Assembly: GCA_965240325.2 (NCBI GenBank)
Contig: OZ251241.1
Coordinates: 186,001-250,000, forward strand
Reading direction: 5' to 3'
DNA length: 64,000 nt
From: Rebecca billardiae RCC1528
Taxonomy: Eukaryota; Haptophyta
Position 1 is the stretch's first letter, and every line of letters starts with the position of its first letter. Under the pieces are notes generated by a model that made no database searches, had not been told where the DNA came from, and saw only the letters and a program-made list of their open reading frames with translations. Below are positions 8,791-17,637 of the stretch, piece after piece. The position numbers and the translations under genes are program-made.

Positions 8791-9645
8791 ATTATCTCTA
8801 TAGATATATATAATAATATTATATCAATCGCGTTGACTTATGACTGACTGCGGAACGGACTGATCATCAGCAGACTCATCACTGCGCCCGCCGCCAGGCG
8901 CCAGCCCGCGCGCACGCCGCGATCGCTCGGGCTGAGCTGATGTCAAGTGAGCGTGAGACAATAGTCAGCATCGGATCGGATCGGATGATCCGAGACGATG
9001 ATCCACCCGTCCCAGCCCCCTACATCAAGGCCCCTGGTATTGAAAAATACCCGCACGGCTGCTATTCGTTGCCAGTCCATTTCATAGTCACTGAGCTCAG
9101 AACCTACTACCCTCGGTAGGTTTCTGACGGCCCGGCTGACGAGACCGAAGACGGGAGTGAGTCAAGGGCTTTCTCAGTTTCTGGGACGGGTGGATATTAT
9201 AATTATATATATACATATATATATTATATAGCGCGCAGCAGACTTTGACTCTCGGATGACGTGAGTCACTCTCGCCGGCAGTGCTAGTGCTGATTGCCTG
9301 TGACGATGAGTATAGTAGCATAGCAGGATGATCAGTGCGGATGATGAAATCAGACGCGCGACGACGAGTGAGTAGTGACAGCCCGCCGATTCTGATTCAT
9401 CTGCTGACTGCTGCTCCGCACTGACACTGTCTAGCGCGACGGGCGTGTAGCGCCAGTTATTCATCGTCAGTGACGACGCGATCGTCGACGCGATGATATA
9501 TATATGAGCATGCTGAGCGGTGATGATATGCGGGTACGTGCAGCTAAGCTGCTATGATGAATGAGTATGATGATCGCGACCGGAGTGACGACGCGATGAC
9601 GCCACGCGACGACGCGGCGACAACTGGCAACGCCGCACTCTCTGC
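8791..9645. other. Intergenic right of transposon
   Basis: This stretch has lower GC, with TA-rich segments near 8798-8825 and 9200-9232, the word GGATCGGATCGGAT near 8974, and ATATATATGAGC near 9494. No coding frame with normal composition was found. It holds the 3' flank of the minus-strand helicase gene. Confidence 0.5.
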
Positions 9646-11415
9646 TCAGCGCGAGTGTCCGCCCAGCAGTCCGTGGCGTGGTGCCGGGTGGTGTGTGAGC
9701 CACTCGGGCACTGGCTCGCCGCACTGCGCGAGCAGCGCGGCGAGCTCGCGCGCAAAGGGCGTGCCCACGGCGGCCGCGCCACCCGCGCCGGCGCCCTGCC
9801 TCGCGCCGTGCGCGCCCAGCGCTGCGCCGTTGGCGCGCTGCTGCTCGGCGGAGGCCGACGGGTCGAGCATGAGCGTGTACGCTGCGCCTGCCGCGCCCGC
9901 GCGCCCCGTGCGCCCGACCCGGTGCACGTACGCGTCCAGCGAGGGCGGCGCGTCGAAGTTGACGACCGCGCCCACCTCCGGGATGTCGAGGCCTCGCTGC
10001 GCCACGTCTGTCGCGACGAGCAGCGGCGCGCGGCCCTCCCTGAACTCCGCCAGCACCCACTCCCGCTCGAGCTGGGCCTTGTCGCCGTGGATGCACAGCG
10101 CCGGCCAGCCGTCGCGGCGCAGCGCGCTCGTGAGCTCGTCGACGCGCCGGCGGGAGGAGGCGAAGATGAGCGCGCGGCCGGTGCGCGCGGGCTGCGCGCG
10201 CTGCGCGGCCGGCGGCTGCTGCGGCTGCTGCGGCGGCTGCTCGCCGCCGTCGTCCAGCACCTCGCCCTCGAGCAGAGACACGAGCGCGCGCAGCTGGGCG
10301 CCCCAGCTGCCGCCCGGCGCGCTGTCGAGCGTGCCGCCGCGCTCAAGCGCGCCCTCGTGCGCGGGGTCCCACGGCACCGGCACCACACGCTGCGCAATCG
10401 AGCGCGGGATGGGCGCGCGCGCGCCCGAGCAGGGCAGGGCTGCGGGCGGGCGCGGCGACGGGGGCGCGGGCGGCGGCTCGTCCGGCGGCAGCGGCGGCTG
10501 CCCCGCCACGCGCTCGTCGCGTGCACTCGCGAGCCTCGCCCCCTCCGCCGCGCCGCCGCCCTCCATCGGCGCCGCCCCAGCCTCCCCCGCGCCGCCCGCC
10601 CCGCCCGCGTGCGCCGCCGTGCCCGCCTCGATGCGCACGGCGCTCGGCCGCACGAGCTCTCGCGCGAGGAAGGCGACCTCCGCGCTGAGCGTGGCTGACC
10701 AGAGGCTTGTCTGGCGCGTGGCGCTCGAGGTGGCGCGCACGACCTCGCGCACCTGCGCCTCCAGCCCGAGCGACAGCAGCCGGTCCGCCTCGTCGAGCAC
10801 GAGCAGCCGGCACGACGCGTGCAGCCGCAGCCGCGCGTGCGCAAGCAGGTCGGTCAGACGGCCGGGGGTCGCGACGACGACGTCGGCGCCGAGGCGGAGC
10901 GCGCGGACCTGGTCGGTGCGGGACATGCCGCCCTGGATGCACACGGTGTGCACGCTCGAGTCGAGCGCGCTCGCCTCGTCCGCGATCTGCCGCGCCAGCT
11001 CGCGCGTGGGCGCAAGCACGACCGTGCTCGGCCCCTCCGCCTCCGCCACTGGGCTGCTCAGGATGTGCGCGAGCGCGGGCACGAGGAATGCGAGCGTCTT
11101 GCCCGAGCCCGTCGGCGCGATGCCGACCACGTCGTGCCCCGCCAGCGCCGCGGGCCAAGCCTGCGCCTGGATGGGCGTGGGCACCACAAACCCGCGGCGC
11201 CGCAGCGCCGCGCTGAGCTCGTCCGGCAGCGCGAGCTCAGCGAGGGCCCGCACGGGCGGGGGGCAGCGCTCGCCGCGCACGTGCAGCCCGAGCGAGCGCC
11301 GAAGGGCGTCCGCGCCGTCAGTCGCGGCGTGCTTGGCCGCCGGCTCGTCGGCCGCGTCGCACGGCCTCTTACTCATAAGGGCACGCGCGCTCGGCGGACG
11401 CCATGCTGTCGACAA
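9646..11415 (-). CDS. DEAD-box ATP-dependent RNA helicase
   Basis: The product has 589 residues with all helicase motifs: Q-motif VPTPIQAQAWP (about 78-88), Walker A APTGSGKT (100-107), PTRELA (136-141), QGG, TPGR (183-186), DEAD (208-211), SAT (240-242), then in the second domain ALIFASSRRRVDEL, VATDVAQRGLDIPEVGAVVN and the arginine-finger motif HRVGRTGRAG. It unwinds RNA with ATP; the step it serves (ribosome assembly or splicing) cannot be read from sequence. A low-complexity Gly/Ala/Pro insert of more than 100 residues (about 255-400) separates motif III from the second RecA domain, which is unusual. A second Met (at 11376, MSKRPCD) is an equally good start and would remove 13 residues. 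No intron is needed. Confidence 0.93.
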   Translation of the reverse strand: MSTAWRPPSARALMSKRPCDAADEPAAKHAATDGADALRRSLGLHVRGERCPPPVRALAELALPDELSAALRRRGFVVPTPIQAQAWPAALAGHDVVGIAPTGSGKTLAFLVPALAHILSSPVAEAEGPSTVVLAPTRELARQIADEASALDSSVHTVCIQGGMSRTDQVRALRLGADVVVATPGRLTDLLAHARLRLHASCRLLVLDEADRLLSLGLEAQVREVVRATSSATRQTSLWSATLSAEVAFLARELVRPSAVRIEAGTAAHAGGAGGAGEAGAAPMEGGGAAEGARLASARDERVAGQPPLPPDEPPPAPPSPRPPAALPCSGARAPIPRSIAQRVVPVPWDPAHEGALERGGTLDSAPGGSWGAQLRALVSLLEGEVLDDGGEQPPQQPQQPPAAQRAQPARTGRALIFASSRRRVDELTSALRRDGWPALCIHGDKAQLEREWVLAEFREGRAPLLVATDVAQRGLDIPEVGAVVNFDAPPSLDAYVHRVGRTGRAGAAGAAYTLMLDPSASAEQQRANGAALGAHGARQGAGAGGAAAVGTPFARELAALLAQCGEPVPEWLTHHPAPRHGLLGGHSR

Positions 11416-11732
11416 AACGAGCGCGGTTCCGGTTGCTCAGTTCACGCACAGTTTCGTTTCGTTTCCGACCGATGAATCGCGCGGAAAAAACCGATCGTTT
11501 CCTGCAAGTGTGACTGATGAGCGGACGCACGTGAGAGGGCGGAGGCGCGGAAATCTTGCAGGAGCAGGTGTCAGTAATTACTACAGTTACGGCAAGTCCA
11601 ACATGTCGCCGACATGCTCGGCTAGCTCCACTCTCCAGGGGCGCGACGGGTCCGGTCGTCGGCAGGCTACAAACGCATGCGCGCCCAAATCAAAGCTTCA
11701 GTCTCAGCAGCAGCCGTTTGACTAGCTCACGA
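11416..11732. other. Intergenic, helicase 5' flank
   Basis: A 317-bp gap between two minus-strand genes. The region 11440-11520 is AT-richer (TTTCGTTTCGTTTCC) and is the likely helicase promoter. No gene was seen. Confidence 0.5.
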
Positions 11733-12335
11733 TCAGAACTTCATCGAGTACGCGCTGCTGCCCCACTGCTGCGGGTTGGCGAGCACCCTCGAGCGCTTCA
11801 GGGATGTGTTCAGCCCGCCGTACGTGGTCATCCCTGCCTGCGAGAGCTTCGTCGTGAAGCGGCCGTTGAGCCCATTCTCCCGCGGCAGCCGGTACAGCAT
11901 GCCCGTGTATTTGCCCGTCACCTTGTTCTCGCCCGTCACCGGGTTGATCTGCGAGGCGAGCACGCCAAAGTTGGAGTTGGACGTGCGGTAGTACACCTCC
12001 GTCTCGGGCCTGTCGCCCAGGCCCCACGGCTTGGGCTTGGGCTCCTTAATGTCCATCAGCACGCGGTGCCCGATCGAGCCCTGGAACATGTGCTGCTTGA
12101 TCGAGTCCGGCTCCTGCGCCGCCATGCGGTGCATGTACTCCTCGGACGGCAGCGGCCGGAACGAGCTGCGCGCGATCGACTTCATGTCCTTCCGCGAGGG
12201 CATGGGGCGGGTGTGCGAGGGCTCGTCGTTGGGGAGCGGGGCCGTCATGCCCATCGCCTCCTCCTCGGGGACCGGCGCTTCAGCCTGGGCGGCCATCATG
12301 GCGGTGGCATCCGCCGCGGTCTCTTGGCCCTCCAT
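11733..12335 (-). CDS. PIERCE1/2-like axonemal microtubule inner protein
   Basis: The product has 200 residues. The C-terminal half contains VYYRTSNSNFG, later RFTTKLSQAGMTTYGGLNTSL and KRSRVL. This follows the conserved spacing of animal PIERCE1 (C9orf116) and PIERCE2: Y-R-T-S-N, then F-x-x-x-L-x-x-x-G-M with a following L-N and an S-x-V segment (from memory of the family). Those proteins bind inside the doublet microtubule of motile cilia. The N-terminal ~110 residues (acidic start, then a basic SRKDMKSIARSSFRPLPSEE region) have no counterpart I recognise. The frame stays open far upstream to 13394, but that part lies antisense to the SpoU gene; the ATG at 12335 is the sensible start. Divergent from SpoU with a 177-bp gap. 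A flagellar role agrees with the dynein light chain at 19195. Confidence 0.6.
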   Translation of the reverse strand: MEGQETAADATAMMAAQAEAPVPEEEAMGMTAPLPNDEPSHTRPMPSRKDMKSIARSSFRPLPSEEYMHRMAAQEPDSIKQHMFQGSIGHRVLMDIKEPKPKPWGLGDRPETEVYYRTSNSNFGVLASQINPVTGENKVTGKYTGMLYRLPRENGLNGRFTTKLSQAGMTTYGGLNTSLKRSRVLANPQQWGSSAYSMKF

Positions 12336-12512
12336 GGTGATGTCCGCGACCGTCTCTGGAACAGCCGCGAATAGAAACGGTTCCTCATCACCACGCTGCC
12401 GCGGCGAGCTGGCTAGAGGTCTCAGAAGCAGACGCAAAGCAGGGCGAAAAAACAATACAGTACGGAATAACGGAAAGTAGTATCCCGCAAAAATGGCACG
12501 CTTTGCATCACG
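12336..12512. promoter_or_regulatory. Short divergent promoter, PIERCE-like / SpoU
   Basis: A 177-bp gap between outward-facing genes. The AT-richer core is at 12440-12500 (AAAAAACAATACAGTACGG, TAGTATCCCGCAAAAATGG). No TATA box in a standard place. Confidence 0.5.
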
Positions 12513-13328
12513 ATGGCCGACGATGATTCCGCCCACGTCGCCGCGGCGCCTCGCCCTGATGACAGGCGCGCGATCCTGGTCCTGTACAACATCGCCAAGC
12601 GGCGAAACTACGGCGAGATTCTGCGCACGGCTGCCGCCCTCGGCGTCGGCGAGGTGGTCGTCGTGGGCATGAACAAGATCAGCACGCAGGGCGCGCACGG
12701 CGCGGACAAGTTCCTGACGTTCACGCACACGGAGAGCCTCGCGCAGGCGATGGCGTACGTGCGAGACGAGCGGGGCGCGCGCGTGTGCGGCATCGAGATT
12801 GTTGACGGCGCGACGCCAGTCACGGAGACGTCCTTCTCCGAGCGGACCGGTGCGTCGCCGGCGCGCGCGCACACCGCCGCGCGCGCGCACGCACGCCTCA
12901 CGCGCGCCGCGCGCGCTGGGCTCGCAGCGTTCATGCTCGGGAACGAGGGGCAGGGCATGAGCGAGCAGCAGCTCGCGCAGTGCGACCACTTCGTCTACAT
13001 CCCGCAGTACAGCGGCGCGACCGCCTCGCTCAACGTGAACGCGGCGTGCGCCGTCGTGCTCGCCACGTACGCGCGCTGGGCGGGGCTGCACGAGGCGGCG
13101 CGCGCGGGGCACAAGTACGTCGTGCCCGAGAGGGCGCCGTCCTCCGTGCCGCGCTCGGGCGTGGGGGTCCAGCAGATGCGCTCGCTCGCGCCCAAGCGCG
13201 GGCGCGAGGGTAGGGTGGAGGGCGGCGTCGCTGACGAGCAGAACGATGCTGGTAACAACGATGACGATGATGATGATGCGCATCAGCAGCACGCTGCCGC
13301 TGGCGGCCTGTTTGACGACGATGAATGA
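12513..13328 (+). CDS. SpoU/TrmH-family RNA 2'-O-ribose methyltransferase (1 intron)
   Basis: The product has 245 residues after removing a 78-bp intron at 12850-12927 (donor GTGCGT, acceptor CTCGCAG). The intron length is a multiple of three and contains no stop, so the unspliced frame also stays open, but splicing joins SERT to AFMLGNEGQG and restores the family motif. SPOUT motifs: motif 1 NIAKRRNYGEILRTAAALG (about 31-49), motif 2 FMLGNEGQGMS, motif 3 SGATASLNVNAACAVVL, the S-adenosylmethionine-binding trefoil knot. The family methylates tRNA or rRNA ribose; the target is not determinable here. The C-terminus adds an Arg-rich patch and an acidic Asp/His tail, perhaps nuclear. Start at 12513 is the first ATG and gives a full N-terminus. 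Confidence 0.85.
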   Translation: MADDDSAHVAAAPRPDDRRAILVLYNIAKRRNYGEILRTAAALGVGEVVVVGMNKISTQGAHGADKFLTFTHTESLAQAMAYVRDERGARVCGIEIVDGATPVTETSFSERTGASPARAHTAARAHARLTRAARAGLAAFMLGNEGQGMSEQQLAQCDHFVYIPQYSGATASLNVNAACAVVLATYARWAGLHEAARAGHKYVVPERAPSSVPRSGVGVQQMRSLAPKRGREGRVEGGVADEQNDAGNNDDDDDDAHQQHAAAGGLFDDDE

Positions 13329-13802
13329 TGACGACGGCGCGACGACGACAACGACATCAACAGCATCACCGCCGAGCTCCTCACGTGCGCGCATGCATAT
13401 TGCTGAGTGTAATCATATATATATATATATATATAATAGATGCGCTGCTGATGCGGCGGCTCCGGCTCCGGTCCGCACCCGCCCCCGCCCCCGCGCCATC
13501 ATTTGAACGGCGCAGTAGCGCAGCAGACGATGCTGATGATGATGATGATGATGCGCTGATAATAATATAAATCATATCATCATTGATCAATATGACCGCG
13601 CCGCAGACCGGACGCGACCGCTGCGCGCCGTGCTGACGACGATCATCATAGGCATTGATGATCGCGCCACTGAGACGATGATCATAATGCGCGCTGCTAT
13701 ATATATATATATATGCTGATATGTACTCCACGGGCGACGACGTACGATACATCATATGATCGAATCGTAGCGTCGTCGTCATCGTCATTCATTCGATTCA
13801 GT
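13329..13802. other. Intergenic with TA tracts and GAT/GAC-rich sequence
   Basis: Convergent 3' ends of the SpoU and FAM114-like genes. It holds TA tracts at about 13415-13435 and 13697-13714, a run of CCGCACCCGCCCCCGCCCCC near 13474, and GATGATGATGATGATG near 13533. No gene was recognised. Confidence 0.6.
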
Positions 13803-14719
13803 TCAGATCACGTCTGAGAGCGCCGTGTACCTGAGGCAAGGCAGCAGGCACTCGCGCAGCTCGTGCAGCCGGGAGGCGACGGTGCCCACGTCCCAGCGCA
13901 TGCGCTCGGCCACGGCCTCCGCCTCGCGCACCGCGCCCGCGCCGTCGGCCTCGGCCGCCGCGACGGCCTGCGCGCCGCAGTGCGCCGCCCACTGCTCCGC
14001 AGCGCCGAGCACCGCGCGGCACCACTCGCCCAGCCAGTGCGCGCTCCACAGCGCGCGCTCGATGCCGGTCGCAAACGGGAACGTGGCGGCGGTGAGCTGC
14101 GCAACCTCCGCCGTGCCGCGCGGCCCGCCGCCGCCGCCGCCGCCAGCCGCGCCGCCGCCGGCCGCGGCCGCCGAGGCGGCCGTCCGGCCGACCGTGCGGC
14201 CAAGCTCCGCAAGCAGGTCCCCTGTGTGCGCGTGCGTGCGCGTGCGCGCGCGTGGGCGCGTGCGTGCGCGCGCGCGTGGGCGCGCGGGGCTCGAGGGGCG
14301 GCGCGCGGCGCGGCGCGGGCGGCCGCGGCTCGCGCGCGCCGCACCTTCCTCCGACTCGGCCGCCTGCCTGCAGCGCACGCCCACGCACAGCCCGAGGGCC
14401 AGGCCGTGCACCGCGCACGCCCCCAGCCCGAGTGCGCAGCACGCGCGCGCGCACGCGAGCGCGGCCGCGCCGCCGCCCGGCGCCTCGGCCTGCGCGAGCG
14501 CGCGCTGCAGCCGCGCGCGCAACACGTCCAGCTCGGCGTGGACGAGGGCGCGGAGCGCGCGCTCGGCCAGCGCGGCGGCGTCGGGCCCCGAGACGGCCGC
14601 GGCCGCGAGGGCTCGCGCCGCGTCGGCCGCCCGCCGCGCCGCGCCCGGCGGCTGCCCGCCCGCGCGCCCGCTCCCACCGCCACCGCCGCCGCCGCCGCCG
14701 TCGCCGCCGTCGCCGCCAC

Positions 14720-14752
<33 letters not shown>

Positions 14753-16301
14753 GGTCGAGCAGCGCGCTGATTGTGCCGTACGCGTCGGCGAGCGCAGCGC
14801 GCTGCGCCGAGCGCAGCCGCGCGCCCTTGCGCGCCTCGCGCAGCGCGCACGCGTCGCGCAGCGCGCCGAGCGCGCCGAGCGAGTCCGCGCAGCCGCGCGC
14901 GCGCAGCCAGCCCTCGAGCGGCGCCACGGGCAGCAGCGCGGGCGCGCGCTCGGCACCCTCGCCGAGCAGGCAGCCGTCCCACGCGCGCTCGGCGTCGGCG
15001 CCGTCCGCCGCGGGCGCGGCGGCGCGGCCGTCGGCGTGCGCGTGCATCCCCAGCTGGCCCAGCTGGCCGATGTGCTCCGCCGCCTTCGCGACGGGCGGCG
15101 CCCGCAGCTCCGTCCGACCTGACGTCTCGTCGCGCCGCGTGACGACTCGCAGCGCGGTCGCACCGACAGCCTCGAGCGCGCTCACGCCCGCGTCGAGGAA
15201 GGAGGCGCCGCCCTTGGCGCCCGCGCCGCGCGGGCCGGCGGGGGCGCCGCCGCGCGCCACGCGGCCCGAAGCGGCTGCCGCCTGCGCCGCCGTGGGCGCC
15301 GAGGTGGCAGGCGGCGGCGGCGCGGGCGTGGGCTGAGGAGGCGTGGGCGCGGGGCGCGAGGCGCGCGCGGCGCCGCCGCCCGCCGCGCCGCCGCCGCGCG
15401 CAGCCTCCGCCGCTCCGCCGCCCTCGCGCTCGCTTGGGCCGGGCTGGTCGGACGCGTAGGCACGCTCGGGCGGCGCGGGCTCGGCCTGCGGGCTCGGCTC
15501 GGCCGCTTGCGCCTCCGGCGGCGCAGCCGGGCCGCTCGGCTCGGCAGCGGTGCCCGCAGCGCGCGCGGCGGCGCCGGGCCCGCCGCCCGGCGAGCCGGCG
15601 CGTCCGCTGCCAGCGGTGACGCCCGCCACCGTCGAGACGAATTGGCGCAGGGTGGGCAGCGAGTGCTCGGGCTGCGCGCGCGCGAGCCGGTCGAGCGGGT
15701 TCCCGCCCGCCGCCGCCACGCCGCCGCTCCCGCCGCCGCGCGTCTCGCTGCCCTCCGGCCGCGCGGGCGACGCTGCCATCGGCTCTGACGACGTGGGCGC
15801 GGCCGGCGCGCTGGGCGGCTGGCCGCTCGGGTCGGCGGGCGAGCGCTCGGGCACGTCGAATTGCGCGTGCGCCGAGGCCACGGCGGCGCCCTCCCGACTC
15901 GAGGCGCCCGCGCTGCCCGCGCCGGTCTCGGCGGGTTCGGTGGGCAGCGGCCATTCCTCCCAGCCCTCCTCCTCCTCCTCCTCCTCGCCCCAGTCGTCGA
16001 CGAGCACGGGCTTTGCGGCCGTGGGCGCGGGCGGCACGCTGGGAGGCGCGCCGTCCTCGTCCGTCGCCGCGTCGACCACGCTGCCGATCCCGTCGAGCAG
16101 CTGCGAGAGGCTGCCGGTCGCCGGCACGGCCTGAGCCGAGCCGGCGGCCGCACCGCGGGCAGGCGCGGCGGCGGGGGCTCCAGTCGGAGCGTCGTCGACG
16201 AGGGACCACAAGGTCTTGTCCGCCTGCTGCACCACCTCCAGCGTCGACTTGGCCGCGCGCAGCCACCACGGCGTCTCGCCGCTGCCGCCGGATCCCGACA
16301 T
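13803..16301 (-). CDS. FAM114/DUF719-like protein (1 intron)
   Basis: The product has about 791 residues after removing a 123-bp intron at 14222-14344 (GTGCGGCG...CACACAG), which joins SEEG to DLLAELGRTVG. Most of the chain is Ala/Gly/Pro low complexity, but three islands look conserved. These are an N-terminal TPWWLRAAKSTLEVVQQADK helix, an acidic-Trp patch WGEEEEEEEGWEEWPLP, and FLDAGVSALEAVGATALRVV followed by a C-terminal helical domain (FPFATGIERALWSAHWLGEW). The pattern 'aldalE-xxGxxalxVv' plus an N-terminal amphipathic coil is that of FAM114A/Noxp20 proteins, which associate with Golgi membranes (family knowledge). The match is partial and by eye. The start at 16301 was chosen over 16394 because the MSGSGG start precedes the conserved helix directly. 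A (DA)n repeat lies at about 14728-14756. Confidence 0.5.
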
Positions 16302-16443
16302 CCCTGGCGTCGCCGCCTCGGCACGCGCGCCCGACGTCAACCAGTGAGGCAACCAGGCGGAGGCGTCGGCACGCCCCGGCAAGCACCGGGGCACCCGGCT
16401 TGCACACTGCGAGACTCAGCGAGAGCACAAGGCCGCCATCATC
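16302..16443. promoter_or_regulatory. Very short divergent promoter, FAM114-like / Tat-SF1-like
   Basis: A 142-bp gap between ATGs of outward-facing genes, GC-rich, with ATCATCATGG immediately at the plus-strand start. No TATA box was recognised. Confidence 0.45.
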
Positions 16444-17637
16444 ATGGCGTCCGCGTATGAGCGCGCGATGGCGGCGGAGAAGGCGCGCCTGGCGCAGGCG
16501 CGCGAACGAAACAGCGAGCTGATGCGCGAGCAGGTCGAGCGCGAGACTGGCATGTCCGCCGAGCTCGACCGCGCCTTCGAGCTCGCCTTCGAGGCGGGGC
16601 GCGACCGCTCGGCGCAGGGGCGGCTCGAGGGCGGCGGCGCGCAAGAGCGCAAGCGGAAGCGGCCCGAGGCGGACGACCCGGCCAAGTGCGCCGTGTACGT
16701 GCGCGGGCTCCCGCTCGACGCCACCTGGTCCCGCGTGCAGCAGCACTTCTCCAAGGCCGGCGACGTCAAGCGCGTCAAGCTGTACAAGGACGGCGGCGGC
16801 CGGCCCAAGGGCGACGCTCTCGTCGTCTTTGGCAAGGAGCGGCACGCGCGCAGCGCGGTTGAGCAGCTGCACGGCTCGGACCTGTTCGGCTACGTGCTCG
16901 ACGTCTCGGCCGCCGACTTCTCCGCCTCCGCCGCCGCCGCCGCCGCCGAGCGCACGGACGCAGACGCGATCGCCCAGGCGGTCGGGCAGCGCGCGCTCGA
17001 CCCGGAGGTTGCGCGCTGCGTCGTGCTGAGCAACGTGTACGCGGTCGAGGAGGCGGCGGCGTCGGCGCACCCGCCCACGTTCTTCGCCGAGCTGGAGGAC
17101 GACATGTGGCGCGGCTGCGCCGAGCTGGGCGAAGTCGAGCGCGCCAAGGCCCTCCCGGGGGACCCGGACTGCTGCGTGTGCGTGCGGTTCACGCGCGCGC
17201 GCGACGCGGCCGAGTGCGTGCGGCTGATGGGCGGCCGCTTCTTCAACGGTCGGCAGCTGCGCGCGGCGCACTGGGACGGCAACCTGCGGCGCAAGCTGCC
17301 CGCGGGCGTGGACGCTGAGCGGCAGGCGCGGCTCGGCGCGGGCGGCGCCGATGCCGCAGCGGCGGCGGTCGCGGCCCCGCCGCCGCCACCGCCACCGCCG
17401 GCGGCGGAGGCGGCGGCGGCAGGCAGCGCTGCTCCTGCCGGCGCGCCGGCGGCATCGGCCGCGGCGGGCGCTGGCGAGGCGGCTCACGCGCCCCCGCTGC
17501 CCCCGCGAGACGAGCTCGCCCGCCTCTCCGTCAAGGAGCTGCGCCGGCTCCTCGCCGAGCGCGCCATCGGCTACGCCGGCTGCGTCGAGAAGAGCGACCT
17601 CGTCGACCGGCTCCTCGGCGCTGGCGGCGCACCATGA
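16444..17637 (+). CDS. Tat-SF1/Cus2-like splicing factor with two RRMs and C-terminal SAP-like motif
   Basis: The product has 397 residues and no intron. RRM1 covers about 80-158: CAVYVRGLPLDATWSRVQQHF (RNP2-like VYVRGL) and DALVVFGKERHARSAVEQL (RNP1 position). A second RRM of the U2AF-homology type covers about 188-280: RCVVLSNVYAVEE, DMWRGCAELGEVERAK, CVCVRFTRARDAAECVRLMG, GRFFNGRQLRAAHWDG. The order, spacing and GRxFxGRxLxAxxWDG ending match Tat-SF1/Cus2, which binds the SF3B1 ULM motifs and helps U2 snRNP enter the prespliceosome. After a poly-Ala/Pro linker the C-terminus (about 358-392) reads RLSVKELRRLLAERAIGYAG CVEKSDLVDRLL split by position, a SAP-like helix-turn-helix not present in human or yeast orthologues as I know them. 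Start at the ATG at 16444. Confidence 0.85.
   Translation: MASAYERAMAAEKARLAQARERNSELMREQVERETGMSAELDRAFELAFEAGRDRSAQGRLEGGGAQERKRKRPEADDPAKCAVYVRGLPLDATWSRVQQHFSKAGDVKRVKLYKDGGGRPKGDALVVFGKERHARSAVEQLHGSDLFGYVLDVSAADFSASAAAAAAERTDADAIAQAVGQRALDPEVARCVVLSNVYAVEEAAASAHPPTFFAELEDDMWRGCAELGEVERAKALPGDPDCCVCVRFTRARDAAECVRLMGGRFFNGRQLRAAHWDGNLRRKLPAGVDAERQARLGAGGADAAAAAVAAPPPPPPPPAAEAAAAGSAAPAGAPAASAAAGAGEAAHAPPLPPRDELARLSVKELRRLLAERAIGYAGCVEKSDLVDRLLGAGGAP

Noticed and set aside
12336-13394. Upstream extension of the PIERCE-like frame to 13394
   Set aside because: The extension lies antisense to the SpoU gene and crosses a promoter; its composition is not protein-like.
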